64,000 nt of DNA, taken from assembly GCF_000195085.1 (NCBI RefSeq), contig NC_015380.1, positions 606,001 through 670,000 of the forward strand, read 5' to 3'. The position numbers and the translations under genes were made by a program. Every line of letters starts with the position of its first letter. The stretch's first letter is position 1. A model generated the notes under the pieces. The model did no database searches. It worked only from the letters and a program-made list of their open reading frames with translations, and was not told the origin of the DNA. Source of the DNA: Candidatus Pelagibacter sp. IMCC9063. Its GTDB lineage: Bacteria > Pseudomonadota > Alphaproteobacteria > Pelagibacterales > Pelagibacteraceae. Below, piece after piece: positions 27,753-37,890 of this stretch.

Positions 27753-28466
27753 CTACTTCTTTTTGTCGGCAGGAGCTTTTGCTTTGTCTTCTTCTGGTTT
27801 TGCATCTTTATTTTCATCAGTACCTTCAGCCGCCGCTGCCTCACCTTCAGTCGCTGCCTCATCTGCTGCTGTTGCTCCTGGTTCAGGTTCTTTAACAACC
27901 GTAGGAGCGGCTACAGTTGCAATAGTGAAATCTCTATCTAAGATTGTTGGCTTTACATTTTCTGGTAGTTTGATGGATGAGATATGAATACTTTCATTAA
28001 GTTGTTTTTCCCCAAGATCGCAAACTAGTTCTGCAGGAATCTGATCTGCTGGACAATTTAATTCAACTTTTCTTCTTACTATATTTAGAACACCACCCAT
28101 TTTTAAACCTGGGCAAATACTCTCATTTATAAATTTTACTGGTATCCAAACAACAACTTTTGTTCCAGCAGATATTTTTTGAAAATCTACATGAATAGGC
28201 TGATTGGTCAATTTATTAAATTCTATGTCCCTCGGCAAAACTTTGTATTCCTTACCAGCTACTTTAATGTCAATAACTGTGCTCATAAAGTTACCTATTT
28301 TTAATAACTTTTCTAAAGCATTTTTTTTAACCGCTAATTTAAAATTTGTTTCAACATCCCCATAAAGAACTCCAGGTACAAAGCCATCAATTCTTAGTTT
28401 TTTTATATCAGATTTTGTTTTTGTTTCTCTGATATTAGCTTCGAGACTGGTTAAATTGTTTTCCAT
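27753..28466 (-). CDS. rplY: 50S ribosomal protein L25/general stress protein Ctc
   Basis: A 237-residue long-form L25 (CTC type). The N-terminal L25 domain binds 5S rRNA and includes GFVPGVLYG and PIHVDFQKI. The TL5-like beta domain follows, then a low-complexity Ala/Glu/Lys tail of about 45 residues. The ATG at 28466 before ENNLTSLEANIRE was chosen; the frame is open to 28520 but the extra residues do not fit the family. It is followed by pth and ychF and preceded by prs. Confidence 0.92.
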   Translation of the reverse strand: MENNLTSLEANIRETKTKSDIKKLRIDGFVPGVLYGDVETNFKLAVKKNALEKLLKIGNFMSTVIDIKVAGKEYKVLPRDIEFNKLTNQPIHVDFQKISAGTKVVVWIPVKFINESICPGLKMGGVLNIVRRKVELNCPADQIPAELVCDLGEKQLNESIHISSIKLPENVKPTILDRDFTIATVAAPTVVKEPEPGATAADEAATEGEAAAAEGTDENKDAKPEEDKAKAPADKKK

Positions 28467-28535
28467 AAGAAAACAGGTTGTATAACAATGGGGGAATAAA
28501 CTCAAGATTTGTTTATTCAAATATTGTCTTTTATA

Positions 28536-29465
28536 TTATTTAAATAACTTAGAAACAGACTTGGATTCAGATATTCTGTTGATAGCCTCTCCTAACAGTG
28601 AGGCAACACTTATAATCTTGATTTTAGAGCCCTTTGTTTTTTGCTTATTATCAATAGAATTTGTAACTACAAATTGCTTTATTTTTGATTTTTGTATTTT
28701 TTTAACCGCATCCCCACTTAAAACTGCATGAACAACATAGGCATATACTTCTTTTGCGCCCTTTTCCATCAGAGCCGCAGCTGCATTACAAATTGTACCT
28801 CCGCTATCGACAAGATCATCTATGATAATGCAAGTTTTGCCTTTTACTTCTCCTATGACATTCATAACTTGAGACTTTCCTGGTCCAGACCTTCTTTTAT
28901 CTATAATTGCAAGTTCTGCATTCAGTCTTTTACCCAAAGCCCTTGCTCTCTCTACTCCTCCAACATCTGGAGCTACACACACTAGGCTTTTAGATTTAAT
29001 ATTTTTTTTAATATCTTTAACAAAAATAGGAGCCGCAAAAAGATTATCTACCGGGATATCAAAAAAACCTTGTATTTGATTTGCGTGAAGATCAAGAGTT
29101 AAAACTCTATTGGCTCCTGCATTTGTAATTAAGTTTGCAACAAGTTTTGCACTAATAGGTGATCGTGGTGTTACTTTTCGGTCTTGTCTTGCGTATCCAA
29201 AGTAGGGCAGGACAGCAGTTATGTTTTTTGCAGAAGCTCTTCTTAGCGCATCTATACAAACCAGCAGTTCCATGATGTTGTCATTCGCTGGATAAGAAGT
29301 TCCTTGAATCACAAACACTTCAGAACCTCTCATATTTTCATTGATTTCAATATAGACTTCTGAATCGGCAAACCTTCTAATATTAGTATTAACAAGTTTA
29401 GTCTTAAGGTGTTTTGAAATTTCTTTGCTTAAAATAGGGTTGTTAGTTCCTGATACAATTTTCAT
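28536..29465 (-). CDS. prs: Ribose-phosphate pyrophosphokinase (PRPP synthetase)
   Basis: A 309-residue enzyme making PRPP for nucleotides, histidine and tryptophan. It has the ATP-binding segment YFGYARQDRKVTPRSPISAK, the flexible RRSGPG loop and the PRPP-binding motif IIDDLVDSGGTI. Length is standard. It begins a four-gene series with rplY, pth and ychF. 33 bp separate it from the end of pgeF. Confidence 0.96.
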   Translation of the reverse strand: MKIVSGTNNPILSKEISKHLKTKLVNTNIRRFADSEVYIEINENMRGSEVFVIQGTSYPANDNIMELLVCIDALRRASAKNITAVLPYFGYARQDRKVTPRSPISAKLVANLITNAGANRVLTLDLHANQIQGFFDIPVDNLFAAPIFVKDIKKNIKSKSLVCVAPDVGGVERARALGKRLNAELAIIDKRRSGPGKSQVMNVIGEVKGKTCIIIDDLVDSGGTICNAAAALMEKGAKEVYAYVVHAVLSGDAVKKIQKSKIKQFVVTNSIDNKQKTKGSKIKIISVASLLGEAINRISESKSVSKLFK

Positions 29466-29498
29466 CAGATTTTTTTATACACTTATTGTTCAGCTCGT

Positions 29499-30268
29499 TC
29501 AATCAGATTTTGTGATTATGGATAAGTTTCTACCATAGTCCTTCTCTAATTTTGCAACAGATCTTCTGTGGCTAAAAAATAAAGATTTATTTGCGAAGGT
29601 ATCCTTCATAATATGAGAAATATTTGATTTTGGTATTCTGGCTTTTAATATTTGGTCAATTATAAAAGATCTTAAATCAAAAAAAATTTTGTTTCTTTTG
29701 AAGGAAAAATGATCGTGGTATTTTTTGTTATTAGAAATAAATTTATTATAAAAATCTAACTTAACTTCATATTTCTCTTTAGAAATGCAAGGACCTACGC
29801 ACACCCTAATATCTTTTGCTTTTATTTTTTTTTTTTAAATAATGTCGAGGCATTTTTAATAATACCGCTAAAAGCTCCTTTCCACCCAGCATGGACGCAA
29901 CAAATGTACTTATTTGTTTTTTCTGTCAATAGAATAGGAGCACAATCAGCTGTAAGAATTCCTATCGCAACTTTTTTAAGATCAGTAAATATGCCATCGG
30001 CATATCCAATTTTTATTTTATTTTTTGATGGTATTTTTTTAAGAGTTATTATTTTATTGCCATGCTGTTGGTGAAGTAAGAATAAAAACTTTGTTTTAAT
30101 TTTTTTTTTGACAATTTCAATATTTTGATAAACGTATTTTTTTTTATCTTTAGATCCCAATCCACAATTTAATGTTCCATAAATTCCTTTGGAAGCTCCA
30201 TTCTTTCTAGAAAAAAAAGCATGATGAACATTGTTGTTTTTGGAAAATAATTTTGATTTAAATATCAT
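29499..30268 (-). CDS. pgeF: PgeF/YfiH-family laccase-domain protein, interrupted by a frameshift
   Basis: Two frames make one peptidoglycan-editing purine-nucleoside phosphorylase (multicopper-oxidase-like, YfiH family). The first part has HHAFFSRKNG, the Zn-site residues in LHQQHGN, ILTADCAPILL and CVHAGWKGA. The second has VGPCISKEKYEV and the closing FFSHRR. They join at a run of twelve A on the coding strand (T run 29825-29836). One more A, or two fewer, reads through KIKAKDIRVCVGPC and gives about 256 residues, normal for the family. As written the protein stops right after the LysLysLysLys of the run. It overlaps the end of midA by 11 bp. Confidence 0.87.
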
Positions 30269-31320
30269 ATTTAAAGTCAGTATTGTATTGGTTGGATATT
30301 ATCAAAACTTTAAATAGACTTCCCATCTCTAAGGGGTGCAAAAGTCTTTTTAATGCAGTGTCTAAAAGCAACTGTTGATTTTTTTTTAGGTTCTTTTTTG
30401 CGTTGATAGCCCTCTCTTTAATCCCTAGTTTTTGCAAGAAGTTTGATTGGGTGGTAAATTCAACTAGATGCAATTTGTTTTTTTTAAATAATTTTATTAA
30501 GTGAAAAAAGTTTACCTGGTATGTAATATCACTTTCGCCTACATTTTGTAAAATATTAGATTTATTATTCTTATAAATAGCCTGAACGGTATCATTGCAA
30601 ATTCTAGAGTCTTCTCCGTAGTCAATGGTTAAAAAAATAGAATTTTTATTTTTTAAAAGATCGGAAATCCTCTTTATAAGCTTTTCTAAAATTAGAGGAT
30701 ATTCAATAAATTTATTTATTTTTAAATTATAAATTTTTTCAATTTTTTTAATAGATTTTAACTTTGCTTTTTTAAATACGAAACTAAGCTGCTTTTTATC
30801 ATTGAAAAACACATATTTTTCAAACCAAGAATCTCCACTTTTGCTAAATTGTTTAACGGGCAGAGCATCAAAAAACTCATTGCCAAGAATAATCAAATTA
30901 TCTTTTTTTTTAAAGTCTTTAAGATTATCAATCCAGTAAATATTTTTTTCATTTTTAAGGTTTTTCTTTTGAATTTTTTTTAAACTTTTACTCTTTTCTA
31001 AAAAATAGTAATTAACCTTAGATTTAAAGAAATTTATTTTACCTAAACTTGAAATTATATCCTTTCCCATGGTTCCGTCTCCAGGGCCTAGCTCTAAGAT
31101 ATTGAGAGTTTTTGGTTTCTTAATTTTATTCCAAAAAAGAACAATCCAAATAGCTATCATTTCAGAAAATATGCTAGATACTTGTGGGGAAGTTACAAAA
31201 TCTCCACCATGTCCGAATTTGGTTTTTTTTTGATAATAGCTATCTTTAAATTTGTAGAGACAAAAATCTATATATTGATCTAGAGGAAGAATTTTTTTTT
31301 TTAATTTTATCTAAAATCAT
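30258..31320 (-). CDS. SAM-dependent methyltransferase, MidA/NDUFAF7 family, frameshifted near the start
   Basis: A class I methyltransferase of the MidA (DUF185) family. The mitochondrial relative NDUFAF7 methylates an arginine of respiratory complex I; the bacterial substrate is not known. The AdoMet motif is LNILELGPGDGTMG, and GHGGDFVTSPQVSSIFSEM precedes it. The long open frame starts only at 31160. The true ATG is probably at 31318-31320, and a run of eleven A (T run 31292-31302) breaks the frame; removing one A gives a continuous protein of about 353 residues. That start overlaps the end of lgt by 14 bp, the common lgt-midA-pgeF order. Confidence 0.82.
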
Positions 31321-32095
31321 TTTTTGACTTCCATATTATAAAAAAGATTCCGAAAAAAATTGTTATAAGACTCAGTAGTGTTCCCATGCTAAGTCCAAAG
31401 TACAAATAGCCTAAATGCTGATCTGGTTCTCGGAAAATTTCCGCAATGATTCTAAAAAAAGAATAGCTCATTAAAAAAACAATAGATAGGTAACCATTTT
31501 TTTTACTTAACCTCTTAACCAAAGAATTCATAATAAAAAACAATAATAGCCCCTCTAGTAATGCCTCATATAGTTGAGATGGGTGTCTTGCTATCTGATC
31601 GTAATTTGGAAAAATAAATGACCAGGAAACATCCGTTGCCTTTCCTACCAACTCACCATTAATAAAATTTGAAATTCTTCCTAAGAAAATCCCAATGGGA
31701 GATATGCATGCCAAAACATCTGTTAATGACCAAAATGAGATTTTATTTTTTTTAGAAAAAATAAAAGATGATATTACTATACCCATCAAACCTCCATGGA
31801 ATGACATTCCGCCATTCCAGACTTTTGCTATCTCCGCCAAATTCGACAAATAAAAATTAAAATCATAAAAGAAAACATATCCAAGCCTACCACCAAAGAT
31901 GATTCCCAAGACCGCCCACACGACGTAATCATCAAGATTTTGTGCAGATAAATTCGCATTTGAAAAGTTTTTTTTAATTAAGTATTTTCCCCAATAAACA
32001 CCAAAAAAAATTCCAAAAATATATGCTAGTGAATACCATCGTATAGAAAGAAACCCCAAGTTTATTAAGACAGGATCAAAATTATGAACTATCAT
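31307..32095 (-). CDS. lgt: Prolipoprotein diacylglyceryl transferase
   Basis: A 262-residue inner-membrane enzyme moving diacylglycerol from phosphatidylglycerol onto the lipobox cysteine of prolipoproteins. Signatures are GGMSFHGGLMG, the catalytic region GRISNFINGELVG, and HPSQLYEALLEGL. Several membrane helices flank these. It overlaps the stop of the sensor kinase by one base, so it is translationally coupled to it. Confidence 0.95.
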   Translation of the reverse strand: MIVHNFDPVLINLGFLSIRWYSLAYIFGIFFGVYWGKYLIKKNFSNANLSAQNLDDYVVWAVLGIIFGGRLGYVFFYDFNFYLSNLAEIAKVWNGGMSFHGGLMGIVISSFIFSKKNKISFWSLTDVLACISPIGIFLGRISNFINGELVGKATDVSWSFIFPNYDQIARHPSQLYEALLEGLLLFFIMNSLVKRLSKKNGYLSIVFLMSYSFFRIIAEIFREPDQHLGYLYFGLSMGTLLSLITIFFGIFFIIWKSKNDFR

Positions 32096-33399
32096 TAGGC
32101 AGGAAATGTTAGGGTCGCTCTTAGACCTGATTTATTTTTGCCTTCGGTAAATTTAATAGTTCCACCATGAGAGTTAACTATATCTTGGACTATTGATAAG
32201 CCCAAGCCAACACTGCCTTCAGACATATGTCTGCTTTTATCCAATCTATAGAAAGGTCTTAATACTCTTTCTCTTTCATTTTCAGGTATACCTGGTCCCT
32301 TATCTTCAACTGTAATTTCTATTTGTGATTTTGTTTTTTTTATTCCAACATCAGCATTGCCAGCATATTTTAAAGAGTTATCGATCAGATTGTATATACA
32401 TCTCTTTATTAAGTGTTGTCTTCCAGTCATAAATATCTTTTCATTACACTGCAGAGTAAGAGATTTGTTGGAATATTTGTGAATGATTTCAGTTATTAAG
32501 TTTGAAAGATTAAATTGTATAGAATTGACAGATTCTTGCGTAGTCGAAAAGTCTAAATATTCAGAGATCATTTTTTCCATTTCTAGAATATCATCTTTAA
32601 TTTTGTCTAAAGAATTATTTTTATTTAAAATTTCAATTTGTAATTTTAATCTAGTCAAGGGTGTTTTTAGGTCATGACTAATACCTGAAAGCATGGCTGT
32701 TCTTTGACTGATGTGTCGTAAAATTCTTCTTTTCATTTTTTCAAATTCAATGATTGCTTTTCTGACCTCCACTGCCCCAGTTGGTTTTAATTCTGCAACA
32801 TATTGGCCTTTACCAAATTTTTCAGCAGAATCTGCAAGGATAGAAAAAGGTCTCACTTGGTTTCTTAAAAACAAAATAGATATTAGGAGCAAAAAGAAAG
32901 ATGGAATGGTGATCCATAAAATAAAAATTCTTGCAGAAGAGTTTCTAATTCTAGACTTTAAAACAATAAATTGAATTACGTCTTTGTTAGTACTAATTCT
33001 AATATCAACGACATCTTTTTTGCTTTTGGTGTCATACCAAAATGGTACTCGCAGATCTTTACTTAACCGTTCTTCCAAAAGCTGATCATGCAAGCTATAT
33101 GTAAATACATCTTTAAATTTAGGAAGCTTATGATTTTTTTTAACATTAATTTTTAAAATCAATTTTTTTTCTAAAACTTTTTTAATGAAATTAAAATCTT
33201 TTCTTGTTTCTGGATCTATATAAACCTCCGTTACTGCATTGATTTCGCCAGCCAAAGTTCTTACTAGCTCTTTATTAGTTTTAATCCATAGACTGTCAAA
33301 AAAAACCACAATTAGAATCAGCTGCAATAGTGCAATGGGAGTGATTATAATAAATAAATATCGAAAAAAAATAGTTTTAGGTAAAATTTTTTTTAACAT
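32095..33399 (-). CDS. EnvZ-like sensor histidine kinase
   Basis: A 434-residue membrane sensor. It has two membrane helices (about residues 11-35 and 158-178) bounding a small periplasmic domain, then a HAMP linker. The phospho-accepting H242 is in SGISHDLKTPLTRL. The ATPase domain has an N-box with NLIDNSLKYA, plus the G-boxes DKGPGIP and GLGLSIV. It belongs with the response regulator encoded 2 bp upstream. EnvZ/OmpR-type pairs usually respond to osmotic or envelope conditions; the signal here is unknown. Confidence 0.9.
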   Translation of the reverse strand: MLKKILPKTIFFRYLFIIITPIALLQLILIVVFFDSLWIKTNKELVRTLAGEINAVTEVYIDPETRKDFNFIKKVLEKKLILKINVKKNHKLPKFKDVFTYSLHDQLLEERLSKDLRVPFWYDTKSKKDVVDIRISTNKDVIQFIVLKSRIRNSSARIFILWITIPSFFLLLISILFLRNQVRPFSILADSAEKFGKGQYVAELKPTGAVEVRKAIIEFEKMKRRILRHISQRTAMLSGISHDLKTPLTRLKLQIEILNKNNSLDKIKDDILEMEKMISEYLDFSTTQESVNSIQFNLSNLITEIIHKYSNKSLTLQCNEKIFMTGRQHLIKRCIYNLIDNSLKYAGNADVGIKKTKSQIEITVEDKGPGIPENERERVLRPFYRLDKSRHMSEGSVGLGLSIVQDIVNSHGGTIKFTEGKNKSGLRATLTFPA

Positions 33400-33401
33400 G
33401 T

Positions 33402-34085
33402 TTAATCAGTCCAAAGAATATAACCATTGCCCCGAACAGTTTGTAAATACTTTGGATTTTTTGGATCTGGCTCTATTTTTTGTCTTAATCTTGTAATCAT
33501 AACATCGACAGCTCTTTCTTTAGTTAAATGAACTATTCTAGATATTTGTTCTCTATGAAAAATCTGTCCCACTGACAAAATCATATTTTCTAAAAGAGAT
33601 TTTTCTGCAGCATTTAGTTTTGCCTCACCAGATTTTGATTTGATAGACATTTTTTCTAAATCAACTCTTATATCTCCAAACTTTAGTATGGGATTTAAAT
33701 GTTTATTTTTTTGAACTCTCTTGAGTATATTTTTTATTCTTAAAAGAAGCTCTTTGGGCTCAAATGGTTTGGGTAGGTAATCATCAGCACCTGTCTCTAG
33801 TCCGTAAATCCTATCAGAAGTGCCTCCCATTGCAGTAAGTAGGATGATAGGCTGATCACTGCTTGTTTTGATTTCTTTTGTTAGCTCTAGCCCGCTTTGA
33901 CCTGGCATCATAATATCCAAAATAATTAAATCAAATTTGATTAATTTTATTTTATTTTTTGCATCGTCAGAATTTTTGGCAGTAGTCGTATAAAAATTGT
34001 TACCTTGAAGATATTCTTTTGTAAGTTCTCTTATCCTGTCATCATCATCTACAATTAAAATATGTTTTTTTTCTTCTATTTTCAT
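33402..34085 (-). CDS. OmpR-family response regulator
   Basis: A 227-residue regulator. The receiver domain has the acidic pocket in IVDDDDRIRE, phospho-accepting D57 in LIILDIMMPG, and the signalling lysine in YLPKPFEPKELL. The C-terminal winged-helix OmpR/PhoB domain ends with VRGNGYILW. It is paired with the EnvZ-like kinase downstream. It begins right after the marR stop, so the three regulators appear to be co-transcribed. Confidence 0.92.
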   Translation of the reverse strand: MKIEEKKHILIVDDDDRIRELTKEYLQGNNFYTTTAKNSDDAKNKIKLIKFDLIILDIMMPGQSGLELTKEIKTSSDQPIILLTAMGGTSDRIYGLETGADDYLPKPFEPKELLLRIKNILKRVQKNKHLNPILKFGDIRVDLEKMSIKSKSGEAKLNAAEKSLLENMILSVGQIFHREQISRIVHLTKERAVDVMITRLRQKIEPDPKNPKYLQTVRGNGYILWTD

Positions 34086-34523
34086 TTAATTATTAACAAT
34101 TTTCTTTAATACCTTTTTAAAGTTAAGTACCTCTTGAGAATCACACTCTTTAAACGCTTCGAGTATCCTCTTTTTTTGAATATTAAATATTTCTTCACTA
34201 ATTCTCCCTCCCTTTTCTGTAAGATGAAGCAATCTTTGTCTACCATCAATATCACCTTTGGACTGTGAAATAATCTTATCTTTAATCAACTCTTGTAACA
34301 CACGACTTAAGCTTTGTTTTGTAATTTTTAATTTTTTGATTAAATCAGCAACTTTTATTCCAGGATTTGCATTCACAGTACAAATGAGCCTATGGTGGGC
34401 CCTACCAAAAGAATTTTTTTTCAAAATTTCATAAGGATCCGAGTAAGATTCAGTGTAAGCCTCAAGCATTAATTCAATAATTTCCTTGATGTTGTTTTCT
34501 CTTAAATATAAAAAATCATTCAT
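34086..34523 (-). CDS. MarR-family transcriptional regulator
   Basis: A 145-residue winged-helix regulator. It has GRAHHRLICTVNANPGIKVADLIKKL (helix-turn-helix entry), KQSLSRVLQELIKDKII (recognition helix), and the wing DGRQRLLHLTEKG. The ATG at 34523 was chosen; the open frame reaches further upstream but crosses the promoter region of ilvE. It diverges from ilvE with about 73 bp between starts, a marR-ilvE pairing seen in other alphaproteobacteria. It could regulate ilvE or itself; no operator palindrome was clear to me. Confidence 0.85.
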   Translation of the reverse strand: MNDFLYLRENNIKEIIELMLEAYTESYSDPYEILKKNSFGRAHHRLICTVNANPGIKVADLIKKLKITKQSLSRVLQELIKDKIISQSKGDIDGRQRLLHLTEKGGRISEEIFNIQKKRILEAFKECDSQEVLNFKKVLKKIVNN

Positions 34524-34596
34524 AAATTTATTTATGTAGTCAGTATTGCTGACATATATTATATTAAAATTAAAATTAATTGAAAACAATTTATAC

Positions 34597-35487
34597 ATGA
34601 GCAGCATACCCTACGATCAAATGACTGGAAAAATATGGCTTGATGGCAGTCTTGTAGATTGGAATCAGGCAAAGCTGCACGTCCTAACGCATGGCCTTCA
34701 CTATGCTAGCTCAGTTTTTGAAGGAGAGCGCGTATATGATGGTGAGATATTTAAATTAACAGAACATACTGAAAGACTCATTTATTCTGCAAGCAGACTC
34801 GGTTTTGAAATACCTTATTCAATTGAGGAAATTAATTCTTTTTGTAGAGAAGTTGTTAAAGTTCAAAAAATTGAAAATGGATATGTAAGACCCGTTGCAT
34901 GGAGAGGTAGTGAGATGATGGCAGTGTCGGCACAAAATAGCACTATTCATTTTGCAATAGCTGCTTGGGTATGGGGATCTTATTTTGATCCAAAAATTAA
35001 ATTGAACGGCATTAAATTGGATATTTCTAAATGGAAAAAGCCAGCTCCCGATTCCATACCATGGGATGCTAAAGCTGCAGGAAATTATATGATTAACACA
35101 CTATCTAAACATGAGGCTGAAAAAAATGGATTTAACGATTCTATGATGCTTGATTATCAGGGAAATATTGCCGAAGCTACTGGAGCAAATGTTTTTTTTA
35201 TTAATCAGGAACAAACAGAAATATACACACCTATTGCTGATAGCTTTTTAGATGGGATTACAAGAAGAACGGTTATTGAAATAGCAAAAAAATTAAAATT
35301 AAAAATTACTGAAAAAAAAATTAAGCCAGATGATTTAAAAAGTTATACAGGATGTTTTCTAACTGGATCTGCAGCAGAGGTAACGCCTGTATCGCAAATT
35401 GGAATTTATTCCTTTAAGGTGTTGGACATAATTGGAAAATTGTCAGAGGAGTATCAGTTGCTAGTAAGAAAAAAAATAGTTACTTAA
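34597..35487 (+). CDS. ilvE: Branched-chain amino acid aminotransferase
   Basis: A 296-residue fold-type IV PLP enzyme interconverting Leu, Ile and Val with their keto acids. Signatures are GKIWLDGSLVDW, HGLHYASSVFEGERVYDG, the lysine-bearing PWDAKAAGNYMINTL, NIAEATGANVFFI and CFLTGSAAEVTPV. The ATG at 34597 was chosen because the protein then begins with the usual short N-terminus. The end overlaps the convergent pgsA by 4 bp. Confidence 0.93.
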   Translation: MSSIPYDQMTGKIWLDGSLVDWNQAKLHVLTHGLHYASSVFEGERVYDGEIFKLTEHTERLIYSASRLGFEIPYSIEEINSFCREVVKVQKIENGYVRPVAWRGSEMMAVSAQNSTIHFAIAAWVWGSYFDPKIKLNGIKLDISKWKKPAPDSIPWDAKAAGNYMINTLSKHEAEKNGFNDSMMLDYQGNIAEATGANVFFINQEQTEIYTPIADSFLDGITRRTVIEIAKKLKLKITEKKIKPDDLKSYTGCFLTGSAAEVTPVSQIGIYSFKVLDIIGKLSEEYQLLVRKKIVT

Positions 35488-36044
35488 TCAATTGCGTGAT
35501 TTATTCCTTTTTTAATATACGAATATCCAGTAATTAAAGTTAAAAAAGCTGAAAACCAAAGCAACGCAATTCCTATTTCAGATCCATAGTTAAAAAGCAA
35601 TTTATCTCCTGAGGATCCGGTAAGCAAAACAGAAATAGCGAACATTTGAAAAAAAGTTTTTATTTTTGCCATATTGGATACTGGCATTTTCAATCTGAAT
35701 TTCGCTAAGTATTCTCTTAAACCAGATACTAAAATTTCTCTAGAAACTATAATTATTGCAGCAATTACTTCTTGTCCTTCTATCTGTTTGCTTGAAACCA
35801 GAAGCACAAGGGCAGTAACAACAATAATTTTATCTGCAATAGGATCTAGCAATTCTCCAAGTTTAGATTGTTGCTTTAGTAATCTTGCAAAAAAGCCATC
35901 TAAAAAATCGGTAAAACTTGCAATTACAAAAATTGAAAAAGATAGCCAATTGCCCAAACTTCCAGGAAGAAAAAATGCAAATACTAGAAAAGGAACTAAA
36001 ATTAACCGTCCAATCGTTAGAATATTAGGTATTTTAAAAATCAT
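35484..36044 (-). CDS. pgsA: CDP-diacylglycerol-glycerol-3-phosphate 3-phosphatidyltransferase
   Basis: A 186-residue membrane enzyme of phosphatidylglycerol synthesis. The CDP-alcohol phosphotransferase signature is present: TDFLDGFFARLLKQQSKLGELLDPIADK, giving the D-G-x2-A-R-x8-G-x3-D-x3-D pattern. Several membrane helices follow. It overlaps uvrC by 4 bp, as is common in alphaproteobacteria (uvrC-pgsA). Confidence 0.95.
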   Translation of the reverse strand: MIFKIPNILTIGRLILVPFLVFAFFLPGSLGNWLSFSIFVIASFTDFLDGFFARLLKQQSKLGELLDPIADKIIVVTALVLLVSSKQIEGQEVIAAIIIVSREILVSGLREYLAKFRLKMPVSNMAKIKTFFQMFAISVLLTGSSGDKLLFNYGSEIGIALLWFSAFLTLITGYSYIKKGINHAID

Positions 36045-37890
36045 AAAAAATTCTTATTAAGATGAAAATAATTATATATTTTTTTTGCAATTAATTCACT
36101 AATTCCGTCCACTTTCTTTAAATCTTCAAGACTAGCTCCTTCGATAGTTTTTGCCGAACCAAAATGATTTAGTAATGTTTTTTTTCTATTACGTCCGATT
36201 CCGGGTATCTCATCCAATGGAGATACTAAAAAAGATTTTTTCCTTTTTTTTCTATGAGTGAATATTGCAAATCTATGAGCCTCATCCCTGAGTCTTTGCA
36301 TAAAAAAAAGTAGTGGATTGTTTTTTTCTAATTTAATTATTTTATTATTGTAGATGAATGTTTCATTTCCATCATTTCTATTTTTTCCTTTAGCGATAGC
36401 AATAATTGGCAACTGGTGAAAACCTAATTGATCTAGTTTGCTTCTTACCACGGAATATTGACCCTTACCCCCATCAATAAGAAGAAGGTCAGGGACATTG
36501 TCACCTTCAGATTGCTTTACTAGTTTAGAAAATCTTCTTTCTATTACTTCATTCATCATGCCGTAGTCATCACCAGGATTAATATTTTTATTTTTTATAT
36601 CAAATTTTCTATATCTATTTTTTAAAAATCCTTCTTTGCCAAAGCTTACAAAACTTCCGATAGCATTTGTTCCTTGAGTATGGCTGTTGTCATAAATTTC
36701 AATTAGAGTTGGCACAAAGCCTAAGTTAAACTTTTCTCTAAGCAGTGTTAACGAATTATTATTTTGGTCTGAGTCAAATATTTTTCTTTGCAAACTCTCT
36801 TTAGCATTTTTAACTGCCATATTGATAATGGCTAGCTCACTTTTCTTTTTTGGTATTTTAAAACTTATTTTTTTTTATTTTTTCTCTCTAGGGCTTTTTG
36901 CAAAAGGTCTAAATTCTTAGGCTTGATATTTAATACAATTTGCCTTGGTGGAATTTTATTTTCATAAAATTGAGCTAAAAAAGCATCCATAACTTCAGAT
37001 TCGCTATTTTCCGAATCGTGTTTGGGAAAAAAACATTGATTACCCCAGTTTTGTTTTGATCTATAAAAAAAAACTACAATACATGAAATATTAGAACTTC
37101 TATAAGAAACCACTACATCAGCATCTATAAAATTATCTTTATTAATTTGTTGGGAGGATTGAATGTAGGTTAAGGATTTAATTCTATCTCTAAATATCGC
37201 TGCTTTTTCAAAATCAAGATTTTTACTAGCCACTTCCATCTCTTTTGAAAATTTTTGTTGTATAGACCTTGATTTTCCATTTAAAAAATCAATACAGTTT
37301 TGAACAGATATTTTGTAATTTATTTTTTCAATTTCATTCGTGCAGGGAGCTGAGCATCTTTTAATTTGATATAGCATGCAGGGGCGTGTCCTGTTTTTAA
37401 AAGTGTGATCATCACAAACTCTTATTTGAAAAACCTTTTGAAGCATTTTAATAGTCCAATTGGCCGAAGCAACAGAAGCAAAGGGACCAAAATATAAATC
37501 TTGGTCGTTATGCTTACCTCTAAATTTTGTCAGCTGTGGCCAGGAGTCACTCATGCGTATTTGTATATAGGGAAAGGATTTGTCATCCTTTAGTAGGACA
37601 TTATATCTTGGTTTAAATTTTTTAATTAAGTTAGCTTCGAGGAGCAAAGCCTCCGACTCATTGCTAGTAGTTATTATTTCTAACTCTTTAATAGAGGAAA
37701 TAAGCCGTTGAGTTCTAACCGCTAATCCAGAACTAGATGTATAGTTTTGAAGTCTCTTTGGCAGATTTTTTGCTTTACCAATATAAATAATTTTATTTTT
37801 ATTATCTAAAAATTTATAGATACCTGGACTATTAGGAATATTTTTGATCTTTGATTTAACTAATAATTTACCACTTTCTAGTAGATCCAT
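36041..37890 (-). CDS. uvrC: UvrABC excinuclease subunit C, interrupted by a frameshift
   Basis: Two frames together form one UvrC. The first carries the GIY-YIG nuclease (SPGIYKFLDNKNKIIYIGKAKNL) and the UvrB-binding region (EMEVASKNLDFEKAAIFRDRI). The second carries the RNase H-like nuclease (IEIYDNSHTQGTNAIGS, LLIDGGKGQ) and the C-terminal helix-hairpin-helix (IPGIGRNRKKTLLNHFG). They meet at a run of nine A on the coding strand (T run 36868-36876). One more A reads KISFKIPKKKSELAIINMAVKNA without a break and yields about 616 residues, normal for UvrC. The start is ATG 37890 (GTG 37893 also possible), fused to the folB stop. Confidence 0.9.
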
